Assembly (NCBI GenBank): GCA_022824865.1
Contig: JAJDZD010000065.1
Coordinates: forward strand, 1-64,000
Length of the DNA: 64,000 bases
Direction of reading: 5' to 3'
From: Chloroflexota bacterium
Lineage (GTDB): Bacteria; Chloroflexota; UBA11872
Below, one piece after another: positions 32,813 to 42,606 of the stretch (position 1 is the stretch's first letter; the number at the start of each line of letters is the position of its first letter). Under the pieces are notes generated by a model, which had not been told where the DNA came from, ran no database searches, and saw only the letters and a list, made by a program, of their open reading frames with translations. Made by a program: the position numbers and the translations under genes.

Positions 32813-33168
32813 TGGCGCTGCCGACGTTCTACTTCAAGAGCACCTGAACGAGTTGCCGGAAGGCCCGTGCGGCCTTGAACGCGACCGGGATGGACTATGA
32901 GCCGCGCGATTACGCGCGCAAGCCGTTGACCGAGGACGATATTCGAGCGATTGCGGGACCGCATGCACTCCGAGAAGTCATGAACCCACGCAGTCCGTCG
33001 TTCCGCAAGCTGGGGATCGAGCGCGACAGCATCGACGACGCGCAGGCGCTGGAGTTGATGCTGGGCAACCAGAACCTGGTGCGGCGTCCCACGCTGGCCG
33101 CGGGCGACGTTCGAGTCTTCGGGTTCGACGCGGACGCGTACGAGGAACTGGCCGGCGCTGAAGCGTAG
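32812..33168 (+). CDS. Probable selenoprotein, Spx/ArsC family (in-frame UGA = Sec12)
   Basis: Read through the TGA at 32845-32847, the frame gives 118 residues, the usual length of Spx/ArsC-family proteins. The N-terminus reads FYFKSTUTSCRKARAAL, where U replaces the first redox cysteine of the family's CxxC (compare CTSCRKAR of Spx), giving U12-x-x-C15. The rest is typical: YEPRDYARKPLTEDDI, ALREVMNPRSPSFRKLG and NLVRRPTL, the last two matching the conserved arginine regions. AAGGAGG lies seven bases before the ATG, and a SECIS-like hairpin follows the TGA. Reading from TTG 32875 would remove the whole active site. Probable role: thiol/selenol redox enzyme or arsenate-reductase-like protein. 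A nonsense mutation is the alternative. Confidence 0.8.
32860..32876 (+). promoter_or_regulatory. Bacterial SECIS-like hairpin
   Basis: AAGGCC (32860-32865) pairs perfectly with GGCCTT (32871-32876) around the five-base loop CGTGC. The G at loop position two, followed by T, lies about 20 bases after the TGA, inside the spacing expected for bacterial SECIS elements in which SelB recognises a G (often GU) at the loop. It lies inside the coding sequence, as all bacterial SECIS elements do. Confidence 0.65.
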
Positions 33169-33221
33169 GCGCGCCGTCGGATATCCTCACGTTCCCGCAG
33201 CATTCATATCTGGAGGTCGCC

Positions 33222-33926
33222 GTGGCCCTGACCCAGGCGCAGCTTGACGAACTTCGCGAGATCGACACGCCGACGATTCTGAACGCCATTGAGACGTTCG
33301 ACGTCCGGCCCAACACGCTGGGGTTCACCGGAACCAACATCCGCTACCTGGCCCCGGACATGGGCGTGATGCTGGGCTACGCCGTCACCGCGCTGGGCGA
33401 CACCATGAGCGAGGACGCACCCAAGAGCCCGGACGGCATGTTCCAGATGTGGGAGGCCGTGGACGAAACGCCGAATCCGGTGGTGCTGGTGATCAAGGAC
33501 TTTGGCGACGACCCGACGCACTCCGTGCACGCGGGCGACGGGATGGCCACCCTGGCCCACGTGTTAGGCGCCGACGGCATCGTGACCGACGCGGCTCTGC
33601 GCGACCTGGAAGGCGTGAAGGGCGCCGGCATTAAGCCGTTCGCGCGCGGGCTGGCGCCTTCGCACGCGAACAATCGCATCATCCGCGCTCAGGTGCCTGT
33701 GGCGATCGACGGCATGGACGTGAATCCCGGCGACCTGGTGCACGGCGACGAGAACGGCATCTGCACGATTCCGATTGAAATCGCCGACAAGGTCGCGGCG
33801 GCGGCGCACAAGATCCTGGAAGGCGAGGAAGCCACGCGCCTGAGCTACCTGGAGCCCGGCTTCAACCTGGACGACTACGCCAAGCAGCGAGGCCTGACGC
33901 GCAAGGACCCGTCGCGCGGGTTCTAG
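33222..33926 (+). CDS. RraA-like / HMG-aldolase-family protein
   Basis: This 234-residue protein of the RraA/4-hydroxy-4-methyl-2-oxoglutarate aldolase fold shows the early LREIDTPTILNAIETFDVRP helix, the GDGMATLAHVLGADGIVTDAALRDLEG core with conserved G-x-x-x-A-x-x-x-G-x-x-G and R-D, and the C-terminal VNPGDLVHGDENGICTIP metal/substrate site. The GTG start has GGAGG six bases upstream. In catabolic settings these are usually aldolases or oxaloacetate decarboxylases rather than RNase E regulators. A strong terminator follows. Confidence 0.88.
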   Translation: MALTQAQLDELREIDTPTILNAIETFDVRPNTLGFTGTNIRYLAPDMGVMLGYAVTALGDTMSEDAPKSPDGMFQMWEAVDETPNPVVLVIKDFGDDPTHSVHAGDGMATLAHVLGADGIVTDAALRDLEGVKGAGIKPFARGLAPSHANNRIIRAQVPVAIDGMDVNPGDLVHGDENGICTIPIEIADKVAAAAHKILEGEEATRLSYLEPGFNLDDYAKQRGLTRKDPSRGF

Positions 33927-33942
33927 CCCACTCCGGCCAGAA

Positions 33943-33992
33943 GAACTAAACCGCCCCGCGTTTCCGATGGGAAACGCGGGGCGGTTTAGTTC
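33943..33992. terminator. Bidirectional intrinsic terminator
   Basis: A perfect 23-bp stem closes on a four-base loop (GATG). The arms begin with A-rich and end with T-rich stretches (AACTAAACC / GGTTTAGTT), so it can terminate transcripts from both the RraA gene and the convergent YkgJ gene. Confidence 0.85.
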
Positions 33993-34040
33993 CAACTTCC
34001 GGACGCCGTTGAGGGAGAAGAAGCTCAAACGGCTGGCGAC

Positions 34041-34796
34041 CTACCGCTTGCCCGGGAAATCGTCCCGGGTTACTACCGGGTAGGTTCGTTCGGCACTGAG
34101 CGGTGTCGGCTGCTTGGCCAGATCGCCCGAGGCCGTGCGATTGCGCAGCAGGTGGATGGCGAGCAGCGTGTAGAGCCCGTCCTCCGAGTTCTGGCGGCCG
34201 CCCAGTTCGAAGTACTTGGGCGACATGATGGACATGTCCTCCAGCGGGATATCGGTGGTGGTGCGCTCCTGCTGGCGGAAGCGGCCTGCAAAAACCTCGC
34301 AGATCATGGCGTTGCCGCTGGGCATGCGCGCTCGACCGTAGGCTCGGCAGACAAACGGGCGGACCGGGTAGACCTCGCAGCGGTTGTCGGGTCCCAGCAT
34401 GGGGCAGCGGGTCACCTCGGTGCGGAAGCCCTGGCCGACGGCGCGAACGAAGGCTTTCGGCTGCTTGTTGCGCATCTTGAGCCAGCGGCTGAGCGGATTG
34501 CCGTATTGCTCCACCTGGTCGGTGACCCGCTTGTAGATCGTCAGGCGCTGCTCCCTGGTCAGGTTCTCGCGCATCCAGTCGTGGATCAGCGCCCACTCCT
34601 GTTCGCCGGCCAGCACCTGGTGCATGCAGCAGCGCGCGCACCCCTTTTGGCATTCGAGGATCGGATTGTCGCGGACCACAACCTCAGACCAGCCCTCCAT
34701 GGCGTCATAGAGGTCGGGCAGGCTTGCGGCTGACTCGGCCATGCGCGAGTAGAACGCATGCAGGTCAATGGTCTCCGGCGAGGGCTTCTCGGCCAA
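34041..34796 (-). CDS. YkgJ-family cysteine cluster protein
   Basis: This 251-residue protein has the metal-binding cluster CQKGCARCC (C49, C53, C56, C57) and later cysteines in RCPMLGPDNRCEVYPVRPFVCRAYG, the full pattern of the YkgJ/UPF0153 zinc- or iron-chelating family. Its start is a TTG. Function is unproven in this family, and iron-sulfur or zinc binding is expected. It is a single gene between a bidirectional terminator and an SDR gene. Confidence 0.85.
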   Translation of the reverse strand: MAEKPSPETIDLHAFYSRMAESAASLPDLYDAMEGWSEVVVRDNPILECQKGCARCCMHQVLAGEQEWALIHDWMRENLTREQRLTIYKRVTDQVEQYGNPLSRWLKMRNKQPKAFVRAVGQGFRTEVTRCPMLGPDNRCEVYPVRPFVCRAYGRARMPSGNAMICEVFAGRFRQQERTTTDIPLEDMSIMSPKYFELGGRQNSEDGLYTLLAIHLLRNRTASGDLAKQPTPLSAERTYPVVTRDDFPGKR

Positions 34797-34887
34797 TGTT
34801 TGGTGGTCCAGTCAGGGCTTGCCTGAAGTATGGCAACTCGGGGGCGACTAATTCGACTGGTTCCTGGACGCGTCCGGCGTATCGGTC

Positions 34888-35778
34888 TCAGTTGACCGGC
34901 GTGTACGAGCCCCAGTCCGGTCGCCGGCCGTCCACATCGTCGATCTGGTAGACCTTGGCCATATCCCAACTGGTGAGCGCCTGGCCGGCGTAACGGTTGA
35001 CTTTGGGATCGGCGGCCAGCGCCGCGACGACCCGACCGAGGAAACGGGGCGTTTCCGAGACGGCGAAGTCGACGTCCTGTTCAATGGCGTCGCGCCAGGT
35101 CGCCTCGGTCACGCCGAAGTGGTCCAGCATCCACTCGGAGCGCAGGAAGCCGGGTGTGATTGCCAGCGCCGTAATACGGTTTTCGTCGTTGTGCTCGCGG
35201 AGCTCGTGGTCGAAGGCCAGCGCCAGACGCATCGCCGTGGTCTTGACCAGGTCGTAGTAGAGCTGGCCCCGGTAGCGCAGCGTATTGCCGTCCGTGACCT
35301 CCACGACCAGGCCTTGGCCGTGCTCGAGCATGAGCGGCAGGGCGAAGTGGCTGGTGATGATGTGCGAGTGAATCGCCTGACGGAGCAAAAGCAGCCCATC
35401 CTCCAGCGACTGCTCCCAGAAGCGACGGCCCCAGGCGATCATGTCTTCGCCGCCCCAGATGTCATTGACCAGGATGTCCAGCCGGCCGGCTTGTTCGTTC
35501 CGGATGCGGGCGATGAGAGACTCGACCTGCGCCGGTTCGGTGTGATCGACTTGAACCGCGATACCCAGTCCGCCCGCAGTATCGACCAGTTCGGCGGTCT
35601 CCTCGATTGTTTCCGGCCGCTTCATGGGCGACTGGTGCCGACGCGTCGTACGGCCGGTGCAGTAGACCGTGGCACCAGCGGCGCCGAGCTCGACAGCGAT
35701 GCCGCGTCCGCAGCCGCGGGTGGCACCGGCGACAAGAGCGATTTGGCCGCGCAGCGGCTTGGGCTGCTCAATCGTCAT
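34888..35778 (-). CDS. Short-chain dehydrogenase/reductase
   Basis: This 296-residue classical-type SDR has the cofactor motif VAGATRGCGRGIA (TGxxxGxG variant) and NADP-type YCTGRTTRR. The NDIWGG motif replaces NNAG, and the active site is YYDLVK (Y-x-x-x-K). A C-terminal extension includes WDMAKVYQIDDVDGRRPDWG. The family often acts on steroids, sugars or polyketides; the substrate here is unknown. It lies just downstream of the rRNA operon on the same strand, about 90 bases after 5S, and could receive read-through transcription. Confidence 0.88.
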   Translation of the reverse strand: MTIEQPKPLRGQIALVAGATRGCGRGIAVELGAAGATVYCTGRTTRRHQSPMKRPETIEETAELVDTAGGLGIAVQVDHTEPAQVESLIARIRNEQAGRLDILVNDIWGGEDMIAWGRRFWEQSLEDGLLLLRQAIHSHIITSHFALPLMLEHGQGLVVEVTDGNTLRYRGQLYYDLVKTTAMRLALAFDHELREHNDENRITALAITPGFLRSEWMLDHFGVTEATWRDAIEQDVDFAVSETPRFLGRVVAALAADPKVNRYAGQALTSWDMAKVYQIDDVDGRRPDWGSYTPVN

Positions 35779-35869
35779 GGTCTGGTTGCGAGCATGTCAC
35801 ACGGCAATCGCGACTCATGGCAAGACACGGCAAGCTTGAGGGGCGAACGACTGTGGATGAGTGGATACG

Positions 35870-36019
35870 GACGCGGCGTCAGGTTTCCCGGCAACGGGCT
35901 ATTTTCCCACCGGGTTGCCCCGGCAGTATTGTCGCTGCTGACGAACTTAACGACTGTGTTCGGGATGGGAACAGGTGTGGCCTCATCGCATAGGTCACCG
36001 GGAAACCTGACGCCGCGTC
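35870..36019 (-). other. 5S rRNA processing stem
   Basis: The 22 bases at 35870-35891 are perfectly complementary to 35998-36019 and enclose the 5S gene. This is the long stem from which 5S rRNA is cut. Confidence 0.75.
35885..36003 (-). rRNA. rrf: 5S ribosomal RNA
   Basis: About 119 bases on the minus strand with the universal 5S core: CACACCTGTTCCCATCCCGAACACAG in loops B and C, GTTAAGT downstream, and terminal helix sequences that pair. It lies about 50 bases after 23S. Ends are estimated from helix pairing. Confidence 0.92.
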
Positions 36020-36051
36020 ACGCAAAGCTGCACTATTGCCGACCTAACAGC

Positions 36052-39133
<3,082 letters not shown>

Positions 39134-39185
39134 CTCCGTTAGGCCGGCAAAACTGCAGCTTTACGCATTCGCGTAAATCTTCACT

Positions 39186-39191
39186 TGTCAA
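39186..39191 (-). promoter_or_regulatory. -35 box of the 23S-5S operon
   Basis: A consensus TTGACA on the minus strand lies about 50 bases upstream of the 23S 5' end. No good -10 is obvious at 16-18 bases. Its presence just before the 23S gene supports independent transcription of 23S-5S. Confidence 0.4.
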
Positions 39192-39402
39192 GGTTCGCAG
39201 CCGAAACGCCTGGGCGAAGGCTGAGGGCCGCGCGCAGATTGCTCCGCGGGGCAACGACCCATCATAGGCGAACGCGCGCGACCGGTCAACGGAACTTCCG
39301 CATTCCGCCACATTCCGATCGACCATTTGACCGTGGGCGTGCCCGCCGATCGGGCGTGCGGACCGCGTCAACGCGTCGGCCGCACCTTCGGCGGCTCAAG
39401 CA

Positions 39403-39434
39403 CCGAGGCCCGGCGCCTGCGCGCCGGGCCTCGG
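39403..39434 (-). terminator. GC-rich hairpin after the solute-binding protein gene
   Basis: A perfect 14-bp stem (CCGAGGCCCGGCGC and complement) with a CTGC loop lies about 40 bases after the stop at 39473. It separates this gene from the rRNA promoter. No T-run follows. Confidence 0.55.
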
Positions 39435-39472
39435 AAAGTGCGACCGCAGGGCGGTCGTCTGCTAAGGCTCGC

Positions 39473-40993
39473 TTACAGAGCCGGGAAGCCGAACTTCTGG
39501 CGCGCCGCGTTGAGCTGGTCGCGCTGCGAGTCCAGGGTGCTGGAGACCCACTTCTCGGCCCCCGAGATGGCCTCGTCAACCGAGACGTCACCCAGGTAGG
39601 CAGCGGAGATGAAGGCGTTGCGCCACTCATTCATTTCCCACCAGTTGGGCAGGGCCATCATGAGGTGGCGGCTCTCCGGCGCGTCGGCGTAGCGCTGCAG
39701 CCACTCCATGCCGTCCGGCGGCGGGTTGGTCGCGCTGGCGTCGTTGAACGCGGTCTTGATCATCGGCAGGTGACCGCGGTCGATCGCCACGCGGCCCTGG
39801 TAGACCGCGCTGCCCAGGAAGACCGTCAGGTCAACGGCCTCTTCAATCGTGCCCAGGCGAATGGCGCCATTGGTCACGAGGTTCGGCTGGTCGTTCCAGG
39901 AATGCACCTCGAAACCCTCCGGACCGATGGGCATGGGGCCCAGCGACCAGGAGAAGCGGTCCTTGATGCGCGGCACGTGGAAGCCGGACGAGTAAACGCC
40001 CGAGCCCAGCCACGACCACACCTTGCCGGAGGCGAACGGGTTGCCGAATTCACCCGACACCCGCTTGCTCTCGCCGTCCGGGAACGACACCCCGGTGTCG
40101 TGAATCATCCCGACGGAGAACTTCAGGCCCCAGTCGCCGCCGTTGTCGAACACAGCCAAGCCGGTTTCGTCGGCGTTGCGGTAGGCCAGGCCTCCGGAAC
40201 CGAAGCACATGGGCGCCCACTGGAACTCGTAGTCGTTACGCGCCCACGAACCCCACTCGTCGGTGTCCGGATTGGTTGCCTTCCTGGCCGATTCCAGGTA
40301 GTCCTCGGCATACGTCCAGCCCTCGCTCGGGAACTCGATCCCGGCCTTCTCGCCCAGGTCCACATTCATCAGAATGCCGCCGGTCGCGCCCTGGAAGGGC
40401 ATGCCGAACTGGTCACCCTCGATGACGGTCGGAACCGAGCCGCCCTCACCATGGGCGTGGTCAAAGTTGACCGTGTAGAGGTCGGGGATGAAGTAGTACT
40501 CGTCGACGTTGTAATCGTCGCGCTTGGCCAGGACATCGTTGATCTGGGTGAAGCCGCCGTCGGCAACGAAGGCGCCCAGCATCCCGCCGTCCAGCATCGC
40601 CACTTCCGCCTGCGTGCCGGCCGCCATCTGCAGCGGGAACGTCTCGCGGTAGTCCGCGGGCTGCGGCTCGAAGCGAATGTTGATGTTCGGTCGCGACTTG
40701 GCGTACTCGCGCAGACCCCACTGCATGGCCGCGCCACGCGGGCCGGAGGTGTGGTCGCTAACGTAGCGGACTGTGACCGTCTCGGACTGCGGAGCTGCCG
40801 CCATGGCCGGAGCCGGAGCTTCCGTCATCGCCGGAGCGGCGGTTGCCGCCGGCGCCGCGGTTGCCGCAACGGCTGCCGGTGCGGGTTCAGGTTCCGATTC
40901 GCCGCAGGCCGCCAGTACTGCCGCCGCGCCGATGCCCATTGCGCCGGCGCCTGCCGCGCGGAGCGCCGCACGACGGCTCAGTGCCTTTCGCAT
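39473..40993 (-). CDS. ABC transporter extracellular solute-binding lipoprotein
   Basis: This 506-residue protein has a Tat-type N-region (SRRAALRAAG, Arg7-Arg8), a hydrophobic stretch and a lipobox LAAC with Cys30. A low-complexity Ala/Pro linker (about 35-70) precedes a family 1-type solute-binding domain with FPLQMAAGTQAEVAMLDGG and FGMPFQGATGGILMN. These suggest a sugar or oligosaccharide ligand and anchoring outside the membrane. GAGGAGG lies before the ATG. The permease and ATPase subunits are not adjacent, so it is an orphan binding protein here. Confidence 0.9.
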   Translation of the reverse strand: MRKALSRRAALRAAGAGAMGIGAAAVLAACGESEPEPAPAAVAATAAPAATAAPAMTEAPAPAMAAAPQSETVTVRYVSDHTSGPRGAAMQWGLREYAKSRPNINIRFEPQPADYRETFPLQMAAGTQAEVAMLDGGMLGAFVADGGFTQINDVLAKRDDYNVDEYYFIPDLYTVNFDHAHGEGGSVPTVIEGDQFGMPFQGATGGILMNVDLGEKAGIEFPSEGWTYAEDYLESARKATNPDTDEWGSWARNDYEFQWAPMCFGSGGLAYRNADETGLAVFDNGGDWGLKFSVGMIHDTGVSFPDGESKRVSGEFGNPFASGKVWSWLGSGVYSSGFHVPRIKDRFSWSLGPMPIGPEGFEVHSWNDQPNLVTNGAIRLGTIEEAVDLTVFLGSAVYQGRVAIDRGHLPMIKTAFNDASATNPPPDGMEWLQRYADAPESRHLMMALPNWWEMNEWRNAFISAAYLGDVSVDEAISGAEKWVSSTLDSQRDQLNAARQKFGFPAL

Positions 40994-41230
40994 AAATCCC
41001 TCCTCGCGCTCCCATGTACAACTCGACGTGGATTTCGGAGCGCGTTTTTACCAAGAGCGCATGGTACCGACTGGCGGCGACGTTCGTCATCGCTTCAGCG
41101 GAACGTCGGCTCGAGCATCCGCCGCCGACCCGACGAGTCCCAACACGATGGGTTAACGACGCACCCGGACGGCACACGTACACTCTCGACATCTTCCCGA
41201 AGGCCCGAAGCTGTCGAAGGACACGCCGCT

Positions 41231-42076
41231 ATGCATCTGACTCGCGCGGAGGCGGTTGAGAAACGCGACCAGCTCGTAGACGACGGATATACGGTCATTC
41301 CAAAGGTCGTCGCCGAGCCGATGCTGGACGAATTGCGGGTGTGGACCGAGAACTACTTCGCCACCCACGAGGTCGACCCGAAGTACCGCTACCAGGGCAG
41401 CGACATCCAGGTAATACCGCCTGATCGCTGGGACGAGCGGCCGCGGGAGCTGTCGGAGCGAGTGTTCCCTGACCCCATTGCCGAGCGCTTTTTGGCCTAC
41501 CCCGAATTGCGAGCCGCGTGTGAGGCCATTCACCTGGAGGACCTGACGCCCTCGGGCGGCATCATCATTCTTTCAAAGCCCCCGAAAGGACCACCGCTGT
41601 ATTGGCACCAGGACTTCATGAACTGGGAAAGCCCCGAAGCGGCGACACCCTGGCCAACCAAGGTCTTCCTCTCCGTGTATCTGACCGATACGACCCTGGC
41701 GAACGGCTGCCTGCAGGTGATTCCGGGAACGCACACCAAGCGGATCGAGTTGCACGACACGCTGCCGGACGCCCACGAGGCCGATATCCAGGCCGTTGAC
41801 GATCACGAAGACCATGCGGCATTCGCCGAGCACCCGGACGCGGTCGACCTTCCGGTGAGCGCCGGTGACCTGATAATCGCCGACGCCCGGGTGATGCACG
41901 CGGCGCGGGCCAACACCACCGACGCGCGGCGCACGCTGGTGCTGGCCTGGCACGATGTCTTTCCCTTCCCCAACGCACCCTCGTGGTGGAACCGACCGAT
42001 TCCCGATGAGATCCGTGACGCGGACTTAACGGCAACCTATGAGAGCCGACGAAGACCGACGGCATACATTCGGTAG
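41231..42076 (+). CDS. Phytanoyl-CoA dioxygenase (PhyH) family protein
   Basis: This 281-residue Fe(II)/2-oxoglutarate-dependent oxygenase has the iron-binding H126-x-D128 in YWHQDFMNW, a distal His223 in DARVMHAARANTTDARR and a 2-oxoglutarate-binding Arg234. LANGCLQVIPGTHTK is the typical double-stranded beta-helix strand. Such genes are greatly expanded in marine and sponge-associated Chloroflexota and act on diverse small molecules. The substrate is unknown. The frame is open far upstream, but family similarity begins only at this ATG. Confidence 0.9.
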   Translation: MHLTRAEAVEKRDQLVDDGYTVIPKVVAEPMLDELRVWTENYFATHEVDPKYRYQGSDIQVIPPDRWDERPRELSERVFPDPIAERFLAYPELRAACEAIHLEDLTPSGGIIILSKPPKGPPLYWHQDFMNWESPEAATPWPTKVFLSVYLTDTTLANGCLQVIPGTHTKRIELHDTLPDAHEADIQAVDDHEDHAAFAEHPDAVDLPVSAGDLIIADARVMHAARANTTDARRTLVLAWHDVFPFPNAPSWWNRPIPDEIRDADLTATYESRRRPTAYIR

Positions 42077-42606
42077 GGCGGCCTCATGATCTGGCGATCG
42101 GAGTCAGATTTGAGGTATCCGCGGATTGGTACGTGTGGGGCAGTGCGGATGTGGTGCTCAAGGGCGTTGAAGCCCCGTCGGCCCTCCCGCTAACCCAGGG
42201 TCCTCGGTGCCAATTGAGCGATGGCTCGTACGTACCGAGTCTCAGTTCGCTGGTACCGATGCGCGACGATATTTCCACGGAGCCTCGGAGTCCATCGCCG
42301 GACCTGGTCCGATTCGGTATATCCCGTCCGCACATCCATGACCGGCCGCTGATGAGCGGAGCACGGAGTCGGACCGGTAGCCTCGGTCGGCGGATCAGCG
42401 GCCGGACTTTGCGTGCTCGTCGGGATTCGAGCCGGAATTGAAAGCGGATAGGTCTCTGGCACTGCCTCGCCGTCGACACCAGGCCAGCTTCGCGCCTGGG
42501 CCCCCGACACATCGTACGAGCCCGCGTTGACGGCAGCACCTGTTTCCCGTGAAGGCGCCAATGTTGGGATTGGGGAGTCCAGACGTCAGCGCGCTGAAGC
42601 ACATCA
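42077..42606. other. Intergenic region without a supported gene
   Basis: These 530 bases contain no frame with a recognisable product, no tRNA and no strong terminator. Short inverted repeats such as GTACCGAGTCTCAG..GGTAC near 42235-42258 occur. It may hold the promoter of the following large gene. Confidence 0.45.

Noticed and set aside
32845-32847. The TGA as a simple nonsense mutation in a dead gene
   Set aside because: Not fully excluded, but the rest of the frame is intact, the ribosome binding site is excellent, the TGA replaces precisely the redox cysteine and a SECIS-like hairpin follows. Decay would not be expected to give all four.
39185-42076. A 963-codon open frame on the plus strand
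   Set aside because: Only the last 281 codons (PhyH) look like protein. The rest is antisense to the solute-binding gene and crosses the rRNA promoter region with low-complexity Arg/Ala/Val sequence, as GC-rich antisense frames do.
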